The notes beneath the pieces were generated by a model, which saw nothing but the letters and a program-made list of their open reading frames with translations, had not been told where the DNA came from and searched no databases. From positions 1-64,000 of the forward strand of contig NZ_JAWRCU010000017.1 in assembly GCF_033542235.1 (NCBI RefSeq): 64,000 bases of DNA, given 5' to 3'. The translations under genes were made by a program, and so were the position numbers. The stretch's first letter is position 1, and the number at the start of each line of letters is the position of its first letter. The stretch comes from JAWRCU01 sp033542235 (GTDB lineage Bacteria > Pseudomonadota > Alphaproteobacteria > Rhizobiales > Rhizobiaceae). Of this stretch, positions 44,073 to 52,111 are shown piece after piece.

Positions 44073-44600
44073 TCAAGGCCTGTGATCGAAAATGATCACC
44101 GGCTCGCCGCCAAACTCGGCGCGGGTGCGCTCGACAAAGCCGTTCTTCCTGGCCACGCGGATCGAGGCATTATTTTCCGGATCGATGAAGCAGGTGATGG
44201 GCGAGCCGGGGTAATTGGCGGCTCCCCAGCGCAACATCGCGCCGACTGCCTCGGTGCCATAGCCCTTGCCATGCGCTTCAGGGAGCAGGCTCCAGCCGGT
44301 CTCGAGCGTGCCTTCGAGGCTGGGCTGCATGTTGCGCTTCAGTTCGTGAAAGCCGCCTTCGCCGATCAGTCGGCGGCTCGCCTTTTCCTCTATCGCCCAG
44401 AAGCCGAACCCGAGATGATGCCACATCCCGGCGTGCCGTAGGAAGCGTATCCAGGTCTCGTCGCGGGTGCGCGGCCGCCCGCCGATGAAGCGGGTCACGA
44501 CCGGGTCGGCCCACATCATCACATAGGCCTCGAAGTCGGAGTACCGGTGATCGCGCAGGATTAACCGCTCGGTTTCGATGATTGGGATTTCGAGCGACAT
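44073..44600 (-). CDS. GNAT acetyltransferase, RimJ/RimL-like
   Basis: Protein of 175 aa with the RimJ/L pattern ETERLILRDHRYSDF, GFWAIEEKASRRLIGEGGF, ETGWSLLPEAHGKGYGTEA (acetyl-CoA loop GKGYGTEA), and IDPENNASIRVARKNGF. The substrate may be a protein N-terminus or a small amine. It lies 37 nt downstream of coaBC on the same strand. Confidence 0.9.
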   Translation of the reverse strand: MSLEIPIIETERLILRDHRYSDFEAYVMMWADPVVTRFIGGRPRTRDETWIRFLRHAGMWHHLGFGFWAIEEKASRRLIGEGGFHELKRNMQPSLEGTLETGWSLLPEAHGKGYGTEAVGAMLRWGAANYPGSPITCFIDPENNASIRVARKNGFVERTRAEFGGEPVIIFDHRP

Positions 44601-44636
44601 GAAGCTCCTCGTTGATCGGATTTGCCGCGACCAAAT

Positions 44637-45854
44637 TCACACCGCGGTCGTCTTCAGGCGCTCGGCGATGAACGCGGCAAGCCGCACTGCCACTTCGGCC
44701 TTGCTGAGTTCGGGCCATTCGTCGACGCCGGATTTCGAGACGATCTTCACGCGATTCCTGTCGCCCCCCATGACCCCGGTTGCGGCCGAGACGTCATTGG
44801 CAACGACGAAATCGGCCCCCTTCTTCTCGAGCTTGGCGGCGGCATTGGCGAGCAGGTTTTGCGTTTCGGCAGCAAAGCCGACGACGAGATAAGGCCGCCT
44901 GCTATGGTGACCGATGCCGGCCAGTATGTCCGGGTTTTCAATCATCGACAGCTGCGGCGGGCCATCGCCATCGGCCTTCTTGATCTTCTCGCCGGCCTCG
45001 CTTTCGGGCCGCCAGTCAGCGACGGCTGCGACGAACACGGCGGCATCGGCCGGCAGCAGGCTTTCCACGGCATCGTTCATCTCGCGCGCCGTCTGGACAT
45101 GGATGGTGGTCACGCCAGTCGGATCGGCGATCGCGACTGGGCCTGAGACGAGACGGACATCGGCGCCGAGCCGGGCGAGCGCGGCGGCGATTGCATGGCC
45201 CTGTTTGCCGGAAGAACGATTGGCGATGTAGCGCACCGGGTCGATCGGCTCGTGGGTCGGGCCGGATGTCACGACGATCCGCCGGCCTGAAAGCGGCTTC
45301 GGCCGATCGTCGAGCAAGGCCTCGACCGCCGCGGCAATCTCCAGCGGCTCGGCCATGCGGCCTTCGCCCGCCTCCGCCTTCTCCGCCATCTCGCCCTTGT
45401 TCGGGCCGACAAAGCGGACGCCGTCCTTCTCCAGCGTCGCGCGATTCCGCCGCGTCGCCGGATGCGACCACATCTTCGGGTTCATGGCAGGGGCCATCAG
45501 CACCGGACGTTCGGTGGCGAGCAGCACGGCGGAGGCGAGGTCGTTGGCGAGCCCGTTCGCGAGCTTCGCCATCAAATCGGCGGTTGCCGGGGCCACGACG
45601 ATCAGGTTGGCCTCGCGGGCGAGGCGGATATGGCCGACATCCTGCTCGGCTTGGCGATCGAAGAGATCGGTGAAGACGTGGTCGGCCGTCAGCGCGCCCA
45701 CGGCGAGCGGGGTGACGAAATGCTGCGCTGCTTCCGTCATCACGACTCGAATGCTCGCGCCGCGCTCGCCGAGCCGCCGGATAAGGTCGAGCGACTTATA
45801 AGCGGCGATGCCGCCGCCGATGATGAGGAGGATGCGCTTTCCGGAAAGGATCAT
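44637..45854 (-). CDS. coaBC: Bifunctional phosphopantothenoylcysteine decarboxylase/synthetase
   Basis: Protein of 405 aa with both CoA-biosynthesis steps. The N-terminal flavoprotein (CoaC) has GGIAAYKSLDLIRRL, the APAMNPKMW motif and GEGRMAEP. The equivalent of the E. coli active-site Cys segment lacks Cys, a difference I recall in other alphaproteobacterial sequences. The C-terminal synthetase (CoaB) has VTSGPTHEPIDPVRYIANRS and the VGFAAET segment. It is separated from ubiB by a toxin-antitoxin module. Confidence 0.96.
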   Translation of the reverse strand: MILSGKRILLIIGGGIAAYKSLDLIRRLGERGASIRVVMTEAAQHFVTPLAVGALTADHVFTDLFDRQAEQDVGHIRLAREANLIVVAPATADLMAKLANGLANDLASAVLLATERPVLMAPAMNPKMWSHPATRRNRATLEKDGVRFVGPNKGEMAEKAEAGEGRMAEPLEIAAAVEALLDDRPKPLSGRRIVVTSGPTHEPIDPVRYIANRSSGKQGHAIAAALARLGADVRLVSGPVAIADPTGVTTIHVQTAREMNDAVESLLPADAAVFVAAVADWRPESEAGEKIKKADGDGPPQLSMIENPDILAGIGHHSRRPYLVVGFAAETQNLLANAAAKLEKKGADFVVANDVSAATGVMGGDRNRVKIVSKSGVDEWPELSKAEVAVRLAAFIAERLKTTAV

Positions 45855-45867
45855 TGCCGCCGCCCGT

Positions 45868-46278
45868 TCAAGCAGGCTTCAGCGCCGGCTCGATGTCGGT
45901 ATGAATGAAATCATCGCCCTTGAAAAGGAGAGGCAGCTTGCGGATCTTGGCGAGAGCGTAGGAGAAACAGTCGCCCATGTTGAGATTAGCCGGGTGGTGG
46001 GAGCCGCGGCCATAGGTATCGTAGGCGGCACGGGCAACGCCGACATGGACCATGTCGAATGGAACGATCTCCGGTTCAACCAACGAGAGAAACTCGTCTA
46101 TCTGTCGAGCGCCACTCGGAAAATCGTCTCGCTTCGAAACGCAATATGCTTCGTGCAGAGTCGCGGCGCTGAGTGCAGCCCAAGGCCGCTCATCCAAATA
46201 ACGCCTGAACAGGTCCGCGTCCGGTTCCCTGAGCAAGATGGCAACAATTGCCGATGTGTCTATGACGAAGCCGCTCAA
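45868..46278 (-). CDS. PIN-domain toxin, VapC/FitB type
   Basis: Protein of about 136 aa. PIN acidic residues are in FVIDTSAIVAIL, TLHEAY and the NMGDCFSYALA segment, with a late Asp in FKGDDFIHTD. These coordinate Mg2+ for RNase activity. The best start is TTG at 46278, overlapping the antitoxin stop (TTGA) with GAGGGG 5 nt upstream. A GTG at 46296 is possible. It is coupled to the antitoxin, as usual for VapBC. Confidence 0.92.
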   Translation of the reverse strand: MSGFVIDTSAIVAILLREPDADLFRRYLDERPWAALSAATLHEAYCVSKRDDFPSGARQIDEFLSLVEPEIVPFDMVHVGVARAAYDTYGRGSHHPANLNMGDCFSYALAKIRKLPLLFKGDDFIHTDIEPALKPA

Positions 46279-46514
46279 CGCAGCCCCTCTTCCCACATTT
46301 CATCGCTGATCCTCTTGAGGTCGAACGGTTTGCCCGGCTTCGCTCCTAAGCGCCGCAAATCCTCCAGAATGGATGGCTTCCGCCTTGCGACATTGAAGCT
46401 TTCCGCCAGCCGATCCCTGGCCTCCTGTTCCATGGAAACCCCACGCGCCGCAGCGCTTTCACGCAGCTTCTGTTTTACGCGGTCATCGAGGTTGCGGATC
46501 GTCAGAGTGCTCAT
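46275..46514 (-). CDS. FitA/VapB-like ribbon-helix-helix antitoxin
   Basis: Protein of 79 aa that begins STLTIRNLDDRVKQKLRE, an Arc-type ribbon-helix-helix DNA-binding domain with GVSMEQEARDRLAE as second helix, and ends with a toxin-binding tail (FDLKRISDEMWEEGLR). It overlaps the toxin start and the first antitoxin's stop by 4 nt each. It should neutralise the PIN toxin and repress the operon. Confidence 0.92.
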   Translation of the reverse strand: MSTLTIRNLDDRVKQKLRESAAARGVSMEQEARDRLAESFNVARRKPSILEDLRRLGAKPGKPFDLKRISDEMWEEGLR

Positions 46515-46786
46515 GGTAAACCATCATACTCGCCGCAGATCGCGTCGCTCAGTTCCTTCTGGGTGAAGTATTTGAACCGGCTCTCCGCCGGCTCATCGGT
46601 TTCGAGTTCGGCGGCGCGACGCATTTCGTCGGCATCAATCCGGCTTGCCGGCTGGCCGAAGTCGCTGGCCTGCTCTGAAAGGAGTTGCCGGAGAGCCTCT
46701 TGCAGAGATCGGCCGCTTTCGGCCGCTTTTACGCGCGGTGCCTGCTTCACATCTTCAGGCACGTTCTTGATCGTCAACGTCGCCAT
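46511..46786 (-). CDS. Second ribbon-helix-helix antitoxin-like protein
   Basis: Protein of about 91 aa. The N-terminus MATLTIKNVPEDVKQAPRVK, then GRSLQEALRQLLSE, is an RHH domain of the FitA class. The C-terminus (RFKYFTQKELSDAICGEYDG) is unlike that of the next antitoxin. ATG at 46786 has GAGG 8 nt upstream. It is the first gene after the palindromic operator. There is no toxin of its own, so it is either a second antitoxin for the same PIN toxin or a remnant of another module. Confidence 0.85.
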   Translation of the reverse strand: MATLTIKNVPEDVKQAPRVKAAESGRSLQEALRQLLSEQASDFGQPASRIDADEMRRAAELETDEPAESRFKYFTQKELSDAICGEYDGLP

Positions 46787-46805
46787 GATCCAGCCTCGTG
46801 CTGTC

Positions 46806-46835
46806 ATTGCAGTCAATGTATGCATTGACTGCAAT
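46806..46835. promoter_or_regulatory. Perfect 13-bp inverted repeat, likely toxin-antitoxin operator
   Basis: ATTGCAGTCAATG (46806-46818) and CATTGACTGCAAT (46823-46835) are perfect complements around a 4-nt spacer, 19 nt upstream of the first antitoxin ATG. A TTGACT within it could be a -35 box on the minus strand. RHH antitoxins bind such palindromes, so autorepression is expected. The right edge is 16 nt from the ubiB stop at 46851. Confidence 0.8.
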
Positions 46836-46850
46836 TCGATCAAGCTGATC

Positions 46851-48425
46851 TCAAGTGAGCTTCCACGCCATCCAGATCAGCACTAGCGCAATCACCCATA
46901 GCGCGATGCGGCCGGAGCGCGTGTGCCGCGCCTCGGCCTTGCCGATCGCGCGTGCGGTCGCCTCGTCGAAACGCAGCCCGTTCTCTGCCATGAGGTCGAT
47001 CTCGCGCGACAGGCGCTCGGCGCGATGCGCAAGTTCCGGCGCGTGGCGGGCAAGCGAGAGGAGCGCCGTTGCACCCTCGCGAGCGTCTGAAAGCAGGCCT
47101 CGTGGCCCCAGATTTGCGGCGATCCATTGGCCGACCACAGGCTCTGCCGCTCGCCACATGTTGAAGGCCGGGTCGAGCGTGCGGGCGACGCCTTCGACGA
47201 CGACCATCGTCTTCTGCAGGAGCACCAGTTCCGGCCTGGTCTCCATGTCGAACAGTTCGGTGACCTCGAAGAGCAGCGTCAGAAGCCGAGCCATCGAGAT
47301 CGTCTCCGCCGGCTGGCCATGGATGGGCTCGCCGATCGCGCGGATAGCCTGCGCGAAGGCGGTGACATCGTGCCTGTGAGGCACGTAGCCCGCTTCGAAA
47401 TGCACCTCGGCGACGCGCAGATAGTCGCGGCTGATGAAGCCATAGAGGATCTCGGCGAGGAAGCGACGCTCTTTTCTGCCGAGCCGCCCGGAAATGCCGA
47501 GATCGACCGCGACGATATCGCCCGCCGGGTCGACAAACAGGTTGCCGGGGTGCATGTCGGCGTGAAAAAACCCGTCGCGCAGCGTGTGCCTCAGGAAGGA
47601 CTGGATCAGCGTGACGGCGAGCGCCTTGAGATCGTGACCTGCTGCGCACAAGCCTTCGACATTGGAAAGCTTGATGCCGTCGATCCACTCCAGCGTCAGC
47701 ACATCGCGGCCGGTACGCTCCCAGTCGACCGAGGGGACACGAAAACCCGGATCGTCGCGCGTGTTGCCGGCAAGCTCGGAAAGCGCGGCGGCCTCCAGCC
47801 GCATATCCATTTCGAGCTTGGTGGTCTGCGCCAGTCCCTCGGTCACCTCGACCGGGCGAAGCCGGCGCGTCGCCGGAATGTAGCGCTCCTGCAGACGGGC
47901 AGCGAGGAAAAAGCTTTCGAGGTCGCGCAGGAAGAGCCGGCGCACGCCTGGCCGGATCACCTTGACCGCGACCTGGACCGGCACGCCGTCGCGCATGACC
48001 GTTGCCGGATGCACCTGGGCGATCGATGCGGCCGCGACAGGCTCGCCGAAGCTCTCATAGAGCTCGTCGATCGGGCGGCCGAGCGAATCCTCGATGGCTG
48101 CGACGGCCTCGGCCCGCGGAAAGGTCTCCATGCGGTCCTGAAGCGCAGCAAGATCGGCAGCGATTTCGGGGCCGACGACATCCGGCCGCGTGGCCAGGAA
48201 CTGGCCGAGCTTCACATAGGACGGCCCCAGCCGCGCGACGGCGTCCGCAAGGCGTTCGCTGCGCTCGAGCCGCAACGCGCTGCGACGTGTGAAGAGGCGC
48301 GCCATGCGCCAGCCGAGTTTCGGCAGGCCCCAGAGCTGGTCGCCGGGAAGGGCGGCCACCACACCTTCGCGGACCATGATCCAGCCAGCCCTGACGAGCC
48401 TGAAACCAGCGCCGACGGTGCTCAT
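46851..48425 (-). CDS. ubiB: UbiB family protein (2-polyprenylphenol 6-hydroxylase accessory/kinase-like)
   Basis: Protein of 524 aa for ubiquinone synthesis with the UbiB/ADCK fold: KxGQ motif YVKLGQFLATRPD, QVHPATV near the Ala-rich loop, VAVKVIRPG with the invariant Lys, HADMHPGNLF catalytic loop and VAVDLGISG (DFG-like). A C-terminal TM helix (WVIALVLIWMAWKL) anchors it. It lies 13 nt downstream of ubiE, so the two are cotranscribed. Confidence 0.95.
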   Translation of the reverse strand: MSTVGAGFRLVRAGWIMVREGVVAALPGDQLWGLPKLGWRMARLFTRRSALRLERSERLADAVARLGPSYVKLGQFLATRPDVVGPEIAADLAALQDRMETFPRAEAVAAIEDSLGRPIDELYESFGEPVAAASIAQVHPATVMRDGVPVQVAVKVIRPGVRRLFLRDLESFFLAARLQERYIPATRRLRPVEVTEGLAQTTKLEMDMRLEAAALSELAGNTRDDPGFRVPSVDWERTGRDVLTLEWIDGIKLSNVEGLCAAGHDLKALAVTLIQSFLRHTLRDGFFHADMHPGNLFVDPAGDIVAVDLGISGRLGRKERRFLAEILYGFISRDYLRVAEVHFEAGYVPHRHDVTAFAQAIRAIGEPIHGQPAETISMARLLTLLFEVTELFDMETRPELVLLQKTMVVVEGVARTLDPAFNMWRAAEPVVGQWIAANLGPRGLLSDAREGATALLSLARHAPELAHRAERLSREIDLMAENGLRFDEATARAIGKAEARHTRSGRIALWVIALVLIWMAWKLT

Positions 48426-48438
48426 TGGGAAGCTTCCG

Positions 48439-49215
48439 TCAAAGCTTCCAGCCCGAATACAGTGCAGCGATGCCGCCAGAATAGTTTCGCCAGGTCACTC
48501 GCTCGAACCCCGCCGCCTTCACCATCGCGGCGAAATTCGGCTGGTTCGGAAACTTTCGGATTGATTCGACGAGATAGGAATAGGGCTCGCCCGCACCCGC
48601 GACGATCTGGCCGATGCGGGGAATGGCGTTGAATGACCAGGCCTCGTAGACTCGGTCGAGAAATGGCACGTCCACCTCCGAGAATTCGAGGCAGAGAAAG
48701 CGGCCACCGGGCTTGAGCACGCGGTAGGCCTCGGTCAGCGCGGCCTCGATCTTCGGCACGTTGCGGATGCCGAAGGCGATCGTGTAGGCGTCGAAACTCT
48801 CGTCGGCGAAGGGCAGCTGCTCGGCATTGGCCTCAACGAAGTCCACATTTTCCCTGAGGTGCTGCTTCTCGGCCCGCTCGCGGCCGACCTCGAGCATCGA
48901 GCCGTTGATGTCGAGCACGGTCGCATGCGCATTGCCGTCCGAGGCGCGGATGATGCGAAAGGCGATGTCGCCCGTGCCGCCGGCAACGTCCAGCACTTTC
49001 CAGTCGCCGCGCTTCGGCGGGTTCAGCCAGGCGACCAGCGCATCCTTCCACAGCCGGTGCATGCCGGCCGACATCAGATCGTTCATGACGTCGTAGCGGC
49101 CGGCGACGCGGTGGAACACGTCGTTGACAAGCGGCTGCTTCTCACCCTCGCCGACATTGCGGAAGCCGAAGGAAGTCTCCATTCCGCCGATGGCCGAGGT
49201 GCGCTGTTCTGACAT
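48439..49215 (-). CDS. ubiE: Ubiquinone/menaquinone biosynthesis C-methyltransferase
   Basis: SAM-dependent methyltransferase of about 258 aa acting on demethylated quinone intermediates. The SAM loop is LDVAGGTGDIAFR. UbiE signatures are VNDVFHRVAGRYDVMNDLMS and the C-terminal YSGGIAALYSGWKL. ATG at 49215 (MSEQRTSAIGG) agrees with rhizobial homologues. Longer starts reach into the divergent gene's promoter. Confidence 0.96.
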   Translation of the reverse strand: MSEQRTSAIGGMETSFGFRNVGEGEKQPLVNDVFHRVAGRYDVMNDLMSAGMHRLWKDALVAWLNPPKRGDWKVLDVAGGTGDIAFRIIRASDGNAHATVLDINGSMLEVGRERAEKQHLRENVDFVEANAEQLPFADESFDAYTIAFGIRNVPKIEAALTEAYRVLKPGGRFLCLEFSEVDVPFLDRVYEAWSFNAIPRIGQIVAGAGEPYSYLVESIRKFPNQPNFAAMVKAAGFERVTWRNYSGGIAALYSGWKL

Positions 49216-49327
49216 TTTCGTGATCTGCCTCAATTCCGGCCGGACCATAGCCGATCGGAATCTCCGACGCTATTGCCTAGCAGGCGCGATGAAGAGCCGC
49301 GCTTCGGAACGGAGAAGGGGACGCGAA

Positions 49328-50304
49328 ATGGTTCTGAAAGCGGAGCTGCATTGCCATATCGAGGGCGCCGCCACGCCCGATCTCGTCATCCGCCAGGCGC
49401 AGAAATACAATGCGGATGTCTCGCCCTTCATCCGCAGCGGTTCCTTCGTCTGGCACGATTTCACGAGTTTCCTCGCGGCCTACGACTTCTCGGCGAGCCT
49501 GTTTCGCACCGAGGAGGACTATGCCCTGCTCGCGGAGCACTACCTCACCAGCCTTGCACGGGACGGAGCCATCTATTCGGAGATATTCATCTCGCCCGAT
49601 CATGCGCGCGAGGCCGGTCTTTCGCCTGCCGCCTATACAAATGCGCTTGGCGAAGGCATTTCGCGCGCCAGGGCCAAGACCGGCCTTGAGGGACGCATGA
49701 TCGTCATCGGCGTCAGGCATTTTGGGGTCGAGCCTGTCGAGGCGGCGGCGCGCTTTGCGGCCAAATGCCGCCATCCGCTTGTGACCGGCTTCGGCATGGC
49801 CGGCGAGGAGCGTTTCGGCGACCTCGAGGACTATCAGCGCGCCTTCGAGCTCGCCCGCGAGGCGGGGCTCGGCATTACCGTGCATGCCGGCGAGCTGGCC
49901 GGCTGGGAGAGCGTGAAGGCTGCGCTGAACCACATCCGTCCTTCGCGCATCGGGCATGGCGTACGTGCGATCGAGAACCCGGACCTCGTCAGGCGCATTG
50001 CCGAGGAAGGCGTGGTGCTGGAGGTATGCCCGGTCTCCAACATCGAGCTGAAAGTGTTCGACGGCTACGCCAATCACCCTTTCAACGCCTTGAAGGCGGC
50101 CGGCTGCAAACTCACGCTCAATTCCGACGACCCACCCTATTCCGGACGAGCCTGAAGCGTGAGTACGACGTGGCCGGCGAGCATTTCGGGCTGGATGCCA
50201 GGGCGCTCACGGCAGTGACCAGGACGGCGATCGAGGCAGCCTTTGTCGATCGCAAGACGCGCGCGGCGTTGCTTTCCCGGCTCAATGGCTCGGCAGGCCG
50301 CTGA
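49328..50304 (+). pseudogene. add: Adenosine deaminase, frameshifted near the C-terminus
   Basis: The frame from ATG 49328 (AAGGGGA upstream) encodes a metal-dependent adenosine deaminase: AELHCHIEGAATPDL (HxH site), FGMAGEER, ITVHAGE and TLNSDDPPY. At about 50140 the frame shifts. DPPYSGRA then stops at 50155, while the +1 frame continues FRTSLKREYDVAGEHFGLDA to the stop at 50304. Adding one T to TATTCC (giving TATTTCC) restores DPPYFRTSLKREY, the usual family sequence. It is either a real loss of the last 50 residues or a sequencing error. It belongs with the nucleoside-salvage genes nearby. Confidence 0.9.
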
Positions 50305-50414
50305 TCTTTGCGCCACAAAATTGTGGTTCAGTGAGCTCGCTCGTTTCCTGGCAGGTTTCTCCTGTGCAGATCAGCGGCTAGAGTAGTCGTCAAGCCGCAA
50401 TCCGGGAGCAGATC

Positions 50415-51044
50415 ATGAAGGGCGTCACCGTCGTCGACCACCCGCTTGTCCAGCACAAGCTCACTATCATGCGCAACAAGGAGACTTCGACGGCCGGCTT
50501 CCGGCGGCTCTTGCGTGAGATATCGCTGCTGCTGGGCTATGAAGTGACGCGCGACCTCGAGCTGACCACCACCACGATCGAGACGCCGCTCCAGACCATG
50601 GAGGCGCCGACGCTGGAGGGCAAGAAGCTGGTCTTTGCCTCGGTGCTGCGCGCCGGTAATGGGCTGCTCGAAGGCCTGCTCGACCTCGTGCCGGCCGCTC
50701 GCGTCGCGCATATCGGGCTCTACCGCGATCACGAGACGCTCGAAGCCGTCGAGTATTTCTTCAAGGCGCCGAGCGACCTTGGCGACCGGCTGGTCATCGT
50801 GGTCGACCCGATGCTCGCCACCGGCAATTCGGCTGTCGCGGCGATCGACATGCTGAAGGGCCGCGGCGCCGTCAACCTTCGCTATCTCTGCCTGCTTGCC
50901 GTGCCCGAAGGGATCGAGCACTTCAGCAAGGCGCATCCCGACGTGCCGATCTATACGGCGGCCATCGACAGTCATCTCAACGAGAAAGGCTACATCCTAC
51001 CCGGCCTCGGCGACGCCGGCGACCGGATGTACGGGACGAAATAG
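50415..51044 (+). CDS. upp: Uracil phosphoribosyltransferase
   Basis: Enzyme of 209 aa converting uracil and PRPP to UMP. TVVDHPLVQHKLTIMRN at the start, VLRAGNGLLEGLLD, the PRPP loop VVDPMLATGNSA and the uracil-binding C-terminus LPGLGDAGDRMYGTK are all present. It follows add and is divergent from deoA and the transporter operon, giving the last step of pyrimidine salvage. Confidence 0.97.
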   Translation: MKGVTVVDHPLVQHKLTIMRNKETSTAGFRRLLREISLLLGYEVTRDLELTTTTIETPLQTMEAPTLEGKKLVFASVLRAGNGLLEGLLDLVPAARVAHIGLYRDHETLEAVEYFFKAPSDLGDRLVIVVDPMLATGNSAVAAIDMLKGRGAVNLRYLCLLAVPEGIEHFSKAHPDVPIYTAAIDSHLNEKGYILPGLGDAGDRMYGTK

Positions 51045-51087
51045 CGGCGATTTGGGCTTGATGGGCGGCTTATGTTTGACCGTTGAC

Positions 51088-51256
51088 GCTGCCCCTCATC
51101 CGGCTGCCGCCACCTTCTCCCCGTAAACGGGGAGAAGACCGCCGGCCGATTTGGCGGCGCTTCTCCTGCAACGCTGGCGATTGGCGAAATCAAGGCGGCA
51201 GTCGTGCTTCTCCCCGCTTGCGGGGAGAAGGTGGCGGCAGCCGGATGAGGGGCAGC
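51088..51256. repeat. Rhizobial palindromic intergenic repeat with perfect 35-bp arms
   Basis: Arms at 51088-51122 and 51222-51256 are perfect inverted copies of 35 bp (starting GCTGCCCCTCATCCGGC). They enclose two smaller CTCCCCG hairpins and the core GGCGATTGGCGAAATCAAG, shared with the copies at 110 and 53467. It lies between upp and the aspartic protease and can act as a terminator for upp. Confidence 0.85.
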
Positions 51257-51416
51257 GCCAACGGTCAGAGGCTAGGGCGACATAGCTTGCAGTGCGCAAT
51301 TCCGAGACTTAACCAACCGTTAACATAACCCCGCTTTCGCAGCCCGCGAACGGCATTCGTTAAGCCAGCAAACACCCTGACATCATAGCATCGCACCTGA
51401 CCACAGGGCCGCGGGC

Positions 51417-51983
51417 ATGCTGCGCAAATTCATCATGGTCGGCATCTTCGCCGCGAGTTCGGCGTCGATCCCGGCCATCTATCAGTCAAATCCGGAGGCG
51501 TTCCAGAGCCTGGTGAGACTGGCTGCCCAGGGCCGCGACCCGGCGCCGCCGCGCATGGAAGCGCCCGCACCGGAACTGCGTGTCGCCAAGGTCGAGCCGG
51601 AAACGCTGCCAGGACACAAGGTGCGGCTCGCGGCGGATCCAGCCGGCCATTTCCTTGCCGAGTTCAAGTTCAATGGCCGCCGCGTCAACGCCATGATCGA
51701 CACTGGCGCGACCCTGGTCGCTATCAACCGCTCGACGGCGAAGAAAATCGGCATCAGCCTGACGCCCGCCGATTTCAAGTACCAGGTCACCACGGCGAAC
51801 GGAAACGCGCGTGCCGCGGCAGCTACGATCGACAGCCTCGAAATCGGCCGGATCGCCATCGACAATGTCCAGGCCGTCGTTCTCGAGGACAAGGCCCTCG
51901 ACGGAACGCTGATCGGCATGAGCTTCCTAAAGCAGCTGAGAAGGTTCGAGGTGGAGGACGGGGCGTTGCTGTTGGTGCAATGA
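51417..51983 (+). CDS. Membrane-anchored retropepsin-like aspartic protease (clan AA)
   Basis: Protein of 188 aa. An N-terminal helix (FIMVGIFAASSASIPAIY) anchors or exports it. The protease fold has the active-site motif MIDTGATLVAINRS and the hydrophobic GTLIGMSFLKQL near the end, as in the TIGR02281 family that includes rickettsial retropepsin-like enzymes. One Asp per chain implies an active dimer. Its substrate in free-living bacteria is unknown. Confidence 0.92.
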   Translation: MLRKFIMVGIFAASSASIPAIYQSNPEAFQSLVRLAAQGRDPAPPRMEAPAPELRVAKVEPETLPGHKVRLAADPAGHFLAEFKFNGRRVNAMIDTGATLVAINRSTAKKIGISLTPADFKYQVTTANGNARAAAATIDSLEIGRIAIDNVQAVVLEDKALDGTLIGMSFLKQLRRFEVEDGALLLVQ

Positions 51984-51993
51984 GGAGGCAGCA

Positions 51994-52111
51994 GGCAATA
52001 GGGCAATACGGCAATAGGGCAATAAGGGATCAGCTTCCAACCACCGTGCGCCGCTGCACCCCCTTGGTCCCCTATTGCCCTACTGCCTTATTGCCTTATT
52101 GCCCTAATCCC
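51994..52111. repeat. Inverted cluster of GGCAATA heptamer repeats
   Basis: The left arm (51994-52028) has four GGCAATA copies with short spacers. The right arm (52069-52111) has TATTGCC copies facing them and overlaps the last codons of deoA. The arms pair imperfectly over about 30 nt around a 40-nt loop, placed between the convergent protease and deoA genes, so it could terminate both. Confidence 0.75.

Noticed and set aside
51088..51256. CRISPR-like look of repeated GC-rich segments
   Set aside because: The repeats are inverted arms of a palindrome, not regularly spaced direct repeats with unique spacers, and no cas genes are present.
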